The notes under the pieces: generated by a model | The model's input: the letters and a program-made list of their open reading frames with translations, nothing else | Database searches by the model: none | Told to the model about the DNA's origin: nothing | NCBI RefSeq assembly: GCF_902488755.1 | Contig: NZ_CABTXF010000045.1 | Coordinates: 1-9,372, forward strand | Source: an uncultured Murdochiella sp. | GTDB lineage: Bacteria; Bacillota; Clostridia; Tissierellales; Peptoniphilaceae | Length of the DNA stretch: 9,372 bases | Reading direction: 5' to 3' | Made by a program: the position numbers and the translations under genes | In this document: one piece after another, positions 1 to 6,850 of the stretch | Layout of the letters: each line of letters opens with the position of its first letter | How positions within the stretch are numbered: position 1 is the stretch's first letter

Positions 1-169
1 ACGTTTGGAAAAGAAGAGTGGGAATAGAAGTAAAGACGATCGCAAGCCAATATTAATGACCATTTTGTAAGAGGGGACTTTTATAGTAGCCACGCATAAT
101 GAAGTGAAACCAAAACAAGAATACATCGAAATCGTCTAAGTTAAAAAAGAGATAAAGGGGATAAGGGCG
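1..169. other. Leader region with no supported gene
   Basis: No convincing gene is visible before the zinc-ribbon gene. One plus-strand frame is open from 71 to a TAA at 137-139 and reads like protein (ending ...KPKQEYIEIV). It has no good start codon and is preceded in frame by a stop at 68-70, so it may be the decayed tail of an upstream gene. The stretch just before the next gene is purine-rich and carries an AAAGGGGAT-like ribosome binding site. No promoter with both boxes at good spacing was found. Confidence 0.4.
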
Positions 170-1192
170 ATGAAAGTATGCCAATTCTGTGGCGCAGAAA
201 GTGAAAACTCAGCGAACGTTTGCGCATCATGTGGAGCCAATAAATTTCAATACAAGTGTGAGAATTGTGGAACCATATTTGAAGGGAAGCGTTGCCCGAA
301 TTGCGGGGTAAAAGCCGGTGCGGTCATAGATCATGCTGTAACAGAATCGGTAAAGAAGAAAAAGATTTGGCCGTGGGTTTTAGGATGGCTGCTTATTTTT
401 CCCTTGCCCCTCACGATTCTGATGGTCGGAAAAAAGAATATAGACAAGAAGACCAAAATGGGAGTTATTGTTGCAGCTTGGGTTCTTTATTTTGCTCTTG
501 CTGCCTTTGGAAAATCATCCGATCGCGCGGATACTTCCAAGAGTTCGATGATCTCTAAGAGCGATTCTATGAAATCGGACTCCATCCATGTGGTTGTCTC
601 AGAACCCATCAAAGTGAAAGCGGTAAAACTAACTGCCTCAAAAAGCGAACTAGCTATAGGCGAAACGTTACAGATTAACGCTTCCATTTCTCCGACGGAT
701 GCAGAAGATCAGGAATTAACTTGGACGTCGAGCGACAACCATGTTGCTACTGTTGACGAAGAGGGCAATGTTATTGCCGTGAGCGGTGGAGAATGCACCA
801 TTACAGCCACCGCTGTTGGTGGGATTTCGTCCTCAATGGAAATGTGCATCGATGGAACGAAAGAAGTGATGAATTTGCACGTTCAAGAAAAACAAAAAAA
901 CGACGTGAACATCGGCAATGAGTGGAGATTGAAGTTTCAACTTAATGGTGAATCGGTAACAAACAACCCTACGTTGACAGTGGGAGATAGTCTTTCCTTA
1001 TACGCTCAAATGATAGAAGAGGATGATAAGCCAGATGTAGGAGAGGCTTCTTTGAACCACGTGGTAACAGAAGAGGACATCGTGAACGGTTTTGAAGAAA
1101 AGATGGATGTGTATGTAACAGAAAATGGTGGAAAAAACCGAGGAAAGAGCGCATATTTTGTGGTGATATTCTCTTTTTCACCAGTCAAATAA
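170..1192 (+). CDS. Zinc-ribbon membrane protein with Big2 Ig-like domain
   Basis: Predicted 340-residue membrane protein of unknown role. Two N-terminal zinc ribbons are visible: Cys4/Cys7/Cys18/Cys21 and Cys30/Cys33/Cys42/Cys45. A basic stretch (KKKK, 62-65) leads into a proline-containing hydrophobic segment (about 66-86), then another basic loop (KKNIDKKTK) and a second hydrophobic segment (about 97-113). A Ser/Asp/Lys-rich linker precedes a Big2-type Ig-like domain (about 148-228), with the usual pattern of VKLTASKSEL, then L-x-W-x-SS, then VATVDEEGNV. The C-terminal 110 residues are unrecognised. Big2 domains are normally outside the cell, in adhesins and surface proteins; the ribbons would be cytoplasmic. 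The start is chosen because the first ribbon begins at MKVCQFC and an AGGGG-like site precedes it. Residues 1-113 are paralogous to the gene at 8682. Function is unknown; a role in envelope sensing or assembly is only a guess. Confidence 0.85.
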   Translation: MKVCQFCGAESENSANVCASCGANKFQYKCENCGTIFEGKRCPNCGVKAGAVIDHAVTESVKKKKIWPWVLGWLLIFPLPLTILMVGKKNIDKKTKMGVIVAAWVLYFALAAFGKSSDRADTSKSSMISKSDSMKSDSIHVVVSEPIKVKAVKLTASKSELAIGETLQINASISPTDAEDQELTWTSSDNHVATVDEEGNVIAVSGGECTITATAVGGISSSMEMCIDGTKEVMNLHVQEKQKNDVNIGNEWRLKFQLNGESVTNNPTLTVGDSLSLYAQMIEEDDKPDVGEASLNHVVTEEDIVNGFEEKMDVYVTENGGKNRGKSAYFVVIFSFSPVK

Positions 1193-1210
1193 CACACAAA
1201 AGGAGTCCTC

Positions 1211-1378
1211 ATAGGTCTCTTTACCCAACCACAAGATCAAGTGATCGAAAAAAAGATCTATCTTTATTTTCTGGTCGGCGCAAACCAAAGTTTTGCGGTA
1301 AAGAAGGACAGCTGCTCAAAGGAATTGTTGGCACGGCTTCAAGAGATTCATATAGCGCGAGGAACAGAAAAGGGATAA
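1211..1378 (+). pseudogene. Small ORF (55 codons) with ATA in place of a start codon
   Basis: This frame is open for 55 codons and ends in TAA at 1376-1378. An AAAAGGAG ribosome binding site (1198-1205) sits five bases before an ATA codon at 1211, exactly where ATG would be expected. The product would begin (M)GLFTQPQDQ, contain IYLYFLVGANQSFAVKK, and end HIARGTEKG. The family was not recognised. A related stretch (LVGxNQSFAxKK) recurs at 2162-2243, which supports this having been a real coding sequence. The simplest reading is a small gene that lost its start by an ATG-to-ATA change; weak initiation at ATA, or at the in-frame GTG at 1241, cannot be excluded. It lies 18 bases after the stop of the zinc-ribbon gene, in the same reading frame. 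Confidence 0.45.
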
Positions 1379-1467
1379 GGTTCACGCACACAAGTGGGAA
1401 AGCAAAAGAGATAGAGATGTTTCATACACATTATTATCAATACTATAGATCTTCCATAATCAATGTA

Positions 1468-1496
1468 TTGCAACATGCACGGAAAACGGGTACAAT
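1468..1496 (+). promoter_or_regulatory. Promoter of the higBA locus
   Basis: TTGCAA (1468-1473) and TACAAT (1491-1496) are separated by 17 bases and match the sigma-A consensus well. The -35 box overlaps an imperfect dyad, CAAT-GT-ATTG (1461-1470), which could be part of an antitoxin operator. The -10 box ends only six bases before the higB ATG at 1503, so the transcript would have almost no leader. Confidence 0.6.
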
Positions 1497-1502
1497 CAAA
1501 GC

Positions 1503-1785
1503 ATGATTAAGGATTTTTCAGACAGGGAAACGGAAAAAATATATCGCCAAGAGTTTTCGAAAAAACTACCGCGGGAAATTCAGCGTGTAGCACTGCGCAA
1601 GTTGATAATGCTTGATGAGGCGCAGGTGCTTAATGACCTGCGCGTCCCCCCCGGCAAATCGTCTTGAGGTATTACAAGGAGATCGAAAAGGTCAGTTCAG
1701 CATCCGAATCAACAACCGGTATCGTATATGTTTCATTTGGACAGGAAAAGATGCGACACATGTTGAGATTGTTGATTATCATTGA
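1503..1785 (+). pseudogene. higB: HigB-type toxin (RelE/ParE superfamily), frameshifted
   Basis: HigB-family toxins are ribosome-dependent mRNA interferases held in check by HigA. From ATG 1503 the frame reads MIKDFSDRETEKIY, then EFSKKLPREIQRVALRK, then LNDLRVPP, and then hits TGA at 1665-1667. If one C is removed from the C7 run at 1646-1652, the reading continues through NRLEVLQGDRKGQFSIRINN and RYRICFIW to ...VEIVDYH, stop at 1783-1785, giving a 93-residue protein of normal family length with the usual C-terminus. The gene therefore carries a +1 insertion in a homopolymer. The possibilities are true inactivation, a switchable C tract, low-level +1 frameshifting at CCC-CCC-G, or a sequencing error. 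It lies 16 bases before higA in the usual toxin-first order. Confidence 0.85.
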
Positions 1786-1801
1786 GAAAAGAGGCGCTTA
1801 G

Positions 1802-2098
1802 ATGAGAGACTATATTGAAACGCCAAAGATGAGCGAGATTTTGTGGGAAGAATTTATGGCTCCGCTGGAGCTATCGGCTTATAGATTGGCAAAGGACATT
1901 AACGTTCCCGTGTCCCGCATTCAGGATATACTTCACGACAGACGCAAAGTGTCCGCGGATACGTCTGTGCGCCTTGGGAAGTATTTCGGTGTATCGCCCA
2001 GGTACTTTCTAAATCTTCAGGGGGATATTGATGTGCGTAATATTGAGCACATCATGAAGGAAGAACTGGAACAAATAAAAACGACGCATTACGCATGA
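1802..2098 (+). CDS. higA: HigA-type antitoxin, XRE-family DNA-binding protein
   Basis: 98-residue antitoxin of the HigA family. Members bind and neutralise HigB and repress their own promoter. The helix-turn-helix lies at about residues 22-75, with the family signature LSAYRLAKDINVPVSRIQ followed by ILHDRRKVSADTSVRLGKYFG and a FLNLQ motif; the C-terminal tail is charged and probably helical. The length is normal and the frame is intact. A GAGG-type ribosome binding site lies about eight bases before the ATG. Because the upstream toxin frame stops early at 1667, higA translation is not coupled to the toxin stop and must rely on this site. The stop codon overlaps a downstream ATG (TGATG), but that short frame looks spurious. 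The antitoxin is preserved beside a broken toxin, as expected if losing it first would be harmful. Confidence 0.92.
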   Translation: MRDYIETPKMSEILWEEFMAPLELSAYRLAKDINVPVSRIQDILHDRRKVSADTSVRLGKYFGVSPRYFLNLQGDIDVRNIEHIMKEELEQIKTTHYA

Positions 2099-2161
2099 TG
2101 TTTCCAATAGCATGGTTCTATAAAGCACGACATATAAAAGTGTTGAAGATTCAACACAGAC

Positions 2162-2243
2162 CTATCTTCATACTTGGTCGGTGAAAATCAAAGTTTTGCA
2201 AAAAAAAAGACCGACTACTTTACTGCACTCCTGACACGTTAAC
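2162..2243 (+). pseudogene. Frameshifted remnant related to the small ORF at 1211
   Basis: Bases 2162-2209 match 1258-1304 closely (shared blocks CTATCTT, TGGTCGG and CAAAGTTTTGC), with one base deleted before TGGTCGG. In the downstream frame the translation reads YLVGENQSFAKKK and continues to TAA at 2241-2243, matching FLVGANQSFAVKK of the first copy. The deletion moves the upstream part into another frame and there is no start, so this is a remnant. The two copies lie on either side of higBA in the same orientation. The remaining bases between higA (2098) and the operon end (2415) hold only this remnant, the terminator at 2276 and a short palindrome at 2364. Confidence 0.5.
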
Positions 2244-2275
2244 AAAGTATTTCAGAGACGCTCTGAAAGCAAAAG

Positions 2276-2322
2276 AAAAACCTGCGCAGTACACAGATAA
2301 AAGTGTATTACGCAGGTTTTTT
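2276..2322. terminator. Bidirectional intrinsic terminator
   Basis: Two 19-base arms (2276-2294 and 2303-2321) pair around an eight-base A-rich loop, with one C-A mismatch and one G-T wobble; the core is AAAAACCTGCG / CGCAGGTTTTT. The stem is followed by a T run on the plus strand and by TTTTTCTTTT on the minus strand. It sits between the convergent higA and TRAP operon ends and can stop both. Confidence 0.85.
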
Positions 2323-2414
2323 AATGGTGAACGTAGGACATGGGGGATACACGGAATGAAACAGACGTTTGAACGTCAAAATTGTATATAGAGAAAGAAG
2401 ACGGTTTTTATCTT

Positions 2415-4316
2415 TTATGCAGTGATGCGCTTCTTTCTTGTGATGAGGAGATAGCTCATAATAGAAATTCCCATTACGAAGCCGATAATATCATAGATTG
2501 TTCCGCTGACAAACATGAGAATAGCGCTGATTGCAATAAGGAGTCGTATTATTGGATTTAATTTCCCTTTAAACCAGCCAATTACAGCAATGGAAGTGAG
2601 AATTACGCCGAATGTTGCCAGTATTACAATATAAAGAGTGTCCATCGTCGATGTCTCGACAATGAGTAAGGCTGGGTTAAAAACATAAACAAAGGGGATA
2701 ATGAAGCCGGGCATTCCCAGCAGAAATGCTTGCCAACCGGTTTTGCTCGCACTGGCATCCGCTAAGCCGGCAGCCGCATAGGCAGCAACTGCAACCGGCG
2801 GTGTGATGAACGACATGATAGCAAAGTAGAATACGAATAGATTGGCGGCTAATGTGGATATGCCGGCAGCAACCAATGTGGGAACGCCAACCGTAGCGGC
2901 GATAATATAAGCTGCAGTACTGGGCAATCCCATCCCCATGACGATGCAGGCCAGCATTACCAATAGAAGCATGAGAATCACATTGCCACCGGACAGTTGA
3001 AATACAATGCTGGTAAATTTGATCCCAATACCGGTCATAGAGACAATGCCGATGACAATTCCGGCACAAGCACAGGCGATTGTTACCGAAACAGTGGTCT
3101 TAGAGGCTTTGACAAGCGCTTCGAACACCTCTCGGAAAGGAAGACGCCGATGGGTGAACCATTCTTTCCCAAAACCGAGGATGAGCAGTACGCCGATGCT
3201 GAACAGAGCGGAATAGTTGGCGGAAAGATTAAAACCGAGCAAAGCTATAATCAGAGTGACACGCGGCAAGCCGTAATACCAACCCTCTTTGAGGATTTGT
3301 TTTACTTGTGGCAAGTTTTCTTGGTGCTCCGCCTCCAATCCACGTTTATCCGCTTCCAGATACACGGACGTACCAAGGCTTAAATAATAGAGAATGCCGG
3401 GTACAATAGCCGCAATAATAATGGTGGAATAGGGAATGCCGGTTAAATCGGCCATAACAAAAGCGGCGGCTCCCATTACGGGAGGAAGAATTTGTCCTCC
3501 GGTAGAAGCAACCGCTTCTACAGCGCCCGCAAATTCCGGTCGGTATCCTACTTTTTTCATTAAAGGAATGGTAAAGGTTCCGGTTGTAACAACATTAGCT
3601 ACGGCGCTGCCGTTGATGGAACCCATCAGTGCGCTAGAGACTACCGCTGCCTCAGCAGGACCACCTTTCATGCGGCCGGTAAGCGCATAGGCAATATCAA
3701 TAAAGAACTGACCGGCGCCGAATTTATCTAATAATTCGCCAAATATGATGTATAGCGCAACAAATGAAACACAGGCGCTAATGCAGGTTCCAAAAATGGA
3801 CTCGCTTGTCCAAGAAATATAATTTGTAATATAGGGAATCGTGTAGCCTCGGTGGGAAATGATATCGGGCATGTAGGGGCCGGCAATGGCGTATAGTAGA
3901 AAAATAGCACTAAGAGCGGAGAGAGCCCAACCCACTGTTCGCCAAGCCAAATACATAACGCCAATGATTAAGAGGACACCAAAGAGGATCTCTACATCCG
4001 AAGTGCCTTGAATACTACGTTTTAACATCACATCAAGGTTTGTGCGCAGAAGAAAATAAGATCCGGAGACTACTGCTAATAGAGAGCAGAGACCATATAT
4101 TGTGGCGGAATATTTCTTTTCTGTTTTCGCAGAGGCGGAGCATTTCATTAGGAAGAAAATAAGAATCATTACAAAAACATGAAACACTCGTTGCTGAATA
4201 ATACTGATGGAGGTGTTCCAAGCGATAAAAATATGAAAGATTGCCGCTAAAAGACAGACAAGAGAAAGGATCGTGTCCAGTATTTTGTTGCTTTTTGAAC
4301 TTCGTTTCTTGTTCAT
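2415..4316 (-). CDS. TRAP transporter fused permease (DctQ-DctM, TAXI-associated)
   Basis: 633-residue inner-membrane protein of the TRAP 4TM/12TM fusion type, in which the small DctQ-like and large DctM-like subunits are one chain. These permeases import organic acids with a sodium gradient, using a periplasmic or lipid-anchored binding protein. Hydrophobic helices run throughout, with four in the N-terminal DctQ-like part (about 12-140). DctM hallmarks are present: GRMKGGPAEA followed by SALMGSINGSAVANV (214-242), GGQILPPVMGAAAFVMA (273-289), GMGLPSTAAY (461-470) and FITPPVAVAAYAAAGLA (503-519). Length is typical and no break was seen. It is the last gene of a three-gene operon, 64 bases after the binding-protein gene, with a GAGGT ribosome binding site, and it ends before the terminator at 2276-2322. 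The substrate cannot be read from sequence. Confidence 0.93.
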   Translation of the reverse strand: MNKKRSSKSNKILDTILSLVCLLAAIFHIFIAWNTSISIIQQRVFHVFVMILIFFLMKCSASAKTEKKYSATIYGLCSLLAVVSGSYFLLRTNLDVMLKRSIQGTSDVEILFGVLLIIGVMYLAWRTVGWALSALSAIFLLYAIAGPYMPDIISHRGYTIPYITNYISWTSESIFGTCISACVSFVALYIIFGELLDKFGAGQFFIDIAYALTGRMKGGPAEAAVVSSALMGSINGSAVANVVTTGTFTIPLMKKVGYRPEFAGAVEAVASTGGQILPPVMGAAAFVMADLTGIPYSTIIIAAIVPGILYYLSLGTSVYLEADKRGLEAEHQENLPQVKQILKEGWYYGLPRVTLIIALLGFNLSANYSALFSIGVLLILGFGKEWFTHRRLPFREVFEALVKASKTTVSVTIACACAGIVIGIVSMTGIGIKFTSIVFQLSGGNVILMLLLVMLACIVMGMGLPSTAAYIIAATVGVPTLVAAGISTLAANLFVFYFAIMSFITPPVAVAAYAAAGLADASASKTGWQAFLLGMPGFIIPFVYVFNPALLIVETSTMDTLYIVILATFGVILTSIAVIGWFKGKLNPIIRLLIAISAILMFVSGTIYDIIGFVMGISIMSYLLITRKKRITA

Positions 4317-4337
4317 TTTTTACCTCAGTTCATATAA

Positions 4338-4370
4338 GAAGGGCCGAGAATGCTTCTCTCACGGCCCTTC
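4338..4370. promoter_or_regulatory. Intergenic stem-loop between binding protein and permease
   Basis: A perfect nine-base inverted repeat (GAAGGGCCG at 4338-4346 and CGGCCCTTC at 4362-4370) encloses 15 bases. On the transcript there is no T run after it, only TTATATG, so it is unlikely to stop transcription fully. Such hairpins between a binding-protein gene and a permease gene commonly protect the upstream mRNA, giving more binding protein than permease. Confidence 0.6.
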
Positions 4371-4380
4371 CGGTTACATT

Positions 4381-5430
4381 TCAGCCTTTCAATCCTTCCG
4401 GTATTGTTACTCCTTTTTCTTCTAAATAACGAATAACACCGGGATGCAAGGGAATATCGATGTTTTTTAGAATAGAATCCCATACAGCTTGCTTCTCAAC
4501 GCTCTTTGCGCTGGAAGCCCACTCATCGCGATTTTCCCAAATCGCTTTGGTGATCTCATAAACATCGTCATCCGTCAGACCGCTGTTAAGCGAGGTACAC
4601 ATAATGACACTATTTTGCGGAATGGTTACATCCTCATCATTATTTGGATATGTTCCGGCAGGAATGGTGCACCGTGCATAGGCGGGATAAGTTTTGTAAA
4701 ACGCATCATTGTCGACAGGCAGAAGTATCGCGTCACAGGAGGTGGTAAGTTCCGTAAGCGCAGCCGAGTTCAAAGGATGCGTGGCGATCATAGCGTCAAT
4801 CTTATGATCTTTCAAAGCGGTTGCGCCATCGGACTCACCCATAAATTGCGCCTTGATACTATTGTAATCCAGTCCATAGATGCCTAGAAGCAAACGACCG
4901 GCCATTTCACCGCCGCTACCTGCGGCGCCCATGCTGACAGTTTTTCCTTTCAGATCCGCAATGGATTTTATTCCACTGTCTTTAAGAGTGAAAACTTGAA
5001 GATAATTGTTGATTGTCGAGAACATGGCACGAATATCGGTATAAGCACTATTCTCATAGTCGCTCACGCCGTGATAGGCATAGGAGCAAATTTCACTCAT
5101 GGAAATCCCCATGGCCATTTTGCCTTCATGAAGGTTGCGCAAGTTTTCAATGGAAGCGGCGGTGGATTCCCCAGTTGCTGAGATGCCATCAACGTGCTTG
5201 GTGATCGTTTCTGCCATCGCCACACCCATAGGATACAAAGCGCCGGCTGTACCGGCAGTTCCAATGGTGATGCGCAGTTCTCCTGTTCGCTTTGGTGTAG
5301 AGCTTTCTGCAGTAGAGCCGCTTTGTACGCCGGAGGTGCTATCCGCAGGTGCAGGAGCCTGACCTTTACCACAGGCGGTTAAGCTGCAGATGATAGCGAA
5401 CGCAAGCAAAATTCCGACAAACTTTTTCAT
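4381..5430 (-). CDS. TAXI-family TRAP solute-binding lipoprotein
   Basis: 349-residue extracytoplasmic substrate-binding protein of the TAXI family, partner of the fused TRAP permease downstream. The N-terminus is a lipoprotein signal (MKKFVGILLAFAIICSLTAC) with lipobox L17-T18-A19-C20, followed by a Gly/Ser/Pro/Thr-rich tether (about 21-48). TAXI hallmarks follow: ITIGTAGTAGALYPMG (54-69), ESTAASIENLRNLHEG (88-103) and a Gly-rich GKTVSMGAAGSGGE (162-175). Length is normal for the family. The start is supported by AAGGAGGG six bases before the ATG. It lies 61 bases after the aroA-like gene on the same strand with no terminator between, so they are probably co-transcribed. Characterised TAXI proteins bind small carboxylates, but the ligand here is unknown. 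Confidence 0.93.
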   Translation of the reverse strand: MKKFVGILLAFAIICSLTACGKGQAPAPADSTSGVQSGSTAESSTPKRTGELRITIGTAGTAGALYPMGVAMAETITKHVDGISATGESTAASIENLRNLHEGKMAMGISMSEICSYAYHGVSDYENSAYTDIRAMFSTINNYLQVFTLKDSGIKSIADLKGKTVSMGAAGSGGEMAGRLLLGIYGLDYNSIKAQFMGESDGATALKDHKIDAMIATHPLNSAALTELTTSCDAILLPVDNDAFYKTYPAYARCTIPAGTYPNNDEDVTIPQNSVIMCTSLNSGLTDDDVYEITKAIWENRDEWASSAKSVEKQAVWDSILKNIDIPLHPGVIRYLEEKGVTIPEGLKG

Positions 5431-5491
5431 GTTATCCCTCCTTTAAATGACTTCTATTCTTTTACAACGAATGAAGATTTCCTAATTCCTA

Positions 5492-6802
5492 TTATTTTTT
5501 AGCTAAGCGCAAAATATTGGCGCCAATGCCTTTCATCTCTTCATAGAATCGTGGAAACGATACGCCAACATGCGAGACGGAATCGATAAAGCTTTGACCT
5601 TCCGCACCGAGAGCAGCACAGGAAGTTGCCATGACGATACGATGATCCTGATGACCGTCGATAGTAGCACCGTGAAGAGGAGAGTGGTAAATGGTGATAC
5701 TGTCTTCTTCTTCATCTATTCTCGCTCCCATTTTGCGTAATTCGCCGGCGATCGTTTTGGTGCGATCCGTTTCTTTCATTCGGCTGGCAGCGACATTATA
5801 AAGTTTCATTTTGCCCTGTGCGTAGCAACCGAGAACTGCCAAAGCGGGCACCGCATCCGGGGTATCGCCACAATCAATCTCGATACCGTGTAAAGTATGT
5901 CCACCTTCTATAATGACACCGTCTTTGCCATCGTTAAGGACTTCTACATGACCGCCCATTTGGTTAATCCAATCCACGAAATGGCGTTCACCCATAAAAT
6001 CATGGATGTCCATGCCGTGCAATTTGATGCGGCATTTTTCCTTCATGATGGAAGCTGCTACCATGGGATAACTGGCGGAACACCAGTCACAGGCAGTGCG
6101 TTTGCTGAAAGGGCGGTATTGTTGATTGCCGGGAATAACGAATTTTTCATAGGCATGATTTTCAAGATGGACTCCGGCTGCTTCCATCCAGTCCATGGTC
6201 AAATTTGCATAAGGGCGCTCGCCGAGAACCGTATCATAAACGATGGTTGTGGTATCCTTAAGTGCTGGACAGCAGACCATAAGCCCGATGCCCCATTGAA
6301 CATTTTTACCGTTCAGATGGACCGTATGTCCACCTTCAATAGGTCCTTCAATGATAAGAGGGGCTAATTCATTGTCTCGCGTGGAAATCGCTTTTCCACC
6401 CATTTCACGAAGGGCATTAAGGAGTGGGGCAATGGGGCGATAGGCAATCTGATAATCACCGGTGACCACGCTCTTTCCGTTAAGCATGGCGGCGAGTGTT
6501 GTTAAAAAATAGTAGCCTGTACCGGAATTTCCGACATCCAATATACTTGATGGAATACGCAGTCCTTCAAGACCGGGACTGGTAATCGCCCAATCGTCAT
6601 CATTCGAAGTATCCACCGTAGCACCCAGACGACGGCAACACTCCGCAATATCATAGTTGTCGAGACTCAGCATCGGATTTAAGATGTGACTGGTTCCCTT
6701 GGCAAGTGTTCCCAAAATTAGACCGCGAGCAGTCTGACTTTTGGATCCGGGAATATGCACCTCACCATTTAGGCGTGAGGTGGGTTTTATCATGTAATAC
6801 AT
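5492..6802 (-). CDS. aroA: EPSP synthase (AroA) family enolpyruvyl transferase, atypical active site
   Basis: 436-residue member of the EPSP synthase family. The classical enzyme joins PEP to shikimate-3-phosphate in chorismate synthesis. Family motifs are clear: PGSKSQTAR (18-26), GNSGT (91-95), YRP (121-123), KETDR (343-347) and DHR (386-388). Compared from memory with E. coli AroA, K22, S23, R27, R124, Q171, D313, K340, E341, R344, H385 and R386 are kept. S169, S170, S197 and N336, which contact the substrate phosphate or lie beside it, become N167, V168, E195 and A339; R100 becomes Y98 and K411 becomes V414. The symbol therefore marks the family, not a proven reaction. The ATG at 6802 is preferred over one 24 codons upstream: it has AGAAGGAG about ten bases before it and begins just before conserved sequence, whereas the extension reads as leader. 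It is the first gene of the operon, divergent from a LysR regulator. Confidence 0.88.
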   Translation of the reverse strand: MYYMIKPTSRLNGEVHIPGSKSQTARGLILGTLAKGTSHILNPMLSLDNYDIAECCRRLGATVDTSNDDDWAITSPGLEGLRIPSSILDVGNSGTGYYFLTTLAAMLNGKSVVTGDYQIAYRPIAPLLNALREMGGKAISTRDNELAPLIIEGPIEGGHTVHLNGKNVQWGIGLMVCCPALKDTTTIVYDTVLGERPYANLTMDWMEAAGVHLENHAYEKFVIPGNQQYRPFSKRTACDWCSASYPMVAASIMKEKCRIKLHGMDIHDFMGERHFVDWINQMGGHVEVLNDGKDGVIIEGGHTLHGIEIDCGDTPDAVPALAVLGCYAQGKMKLYNVAASRMKETDRTKTIAGELRKMGARIDEEEDSITIYHSPLHGATIDGHQDHRIVMATSCAALGAEGQSFIDSVSHVGVSFPRFYEEMKGIGANILRLAKK

Positions 6803-6812
6803 AAAACAACCA

Positions 6813-6822
6813 CTCCTTCTTC
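6813..6822 (-). promoter_or_regulatory. Ribosome binding site deciding the aroA-like start
   Basis: On the minus strand GAAGAAGGAG lies about ten bases before the ATG at 6802. The upstream in-frame ATG at 6874 would begin inside the promoter region, ahead of this site, and would give an N-terminal extension not expected for AroA. Confidence 0.7.
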
Positions 6823-6850
6823 GTAAATTGTTCGGCCGAAGGTTGTATTC

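Noticed and set aside
2098..2184. 28-codon frame overlapping the higA stop (TGATG)
   Set aside because: Short, with no recognisable motif, and it runs through the remnant at 2162 in a different frame from the conserved peptide; the overlap is probably chance.
2997..3383. Open plus-strand frames opposite the TRAP permease
   Set aside because: They are antisense to a complete, motif-rich membrane protein and have no supporting signals.
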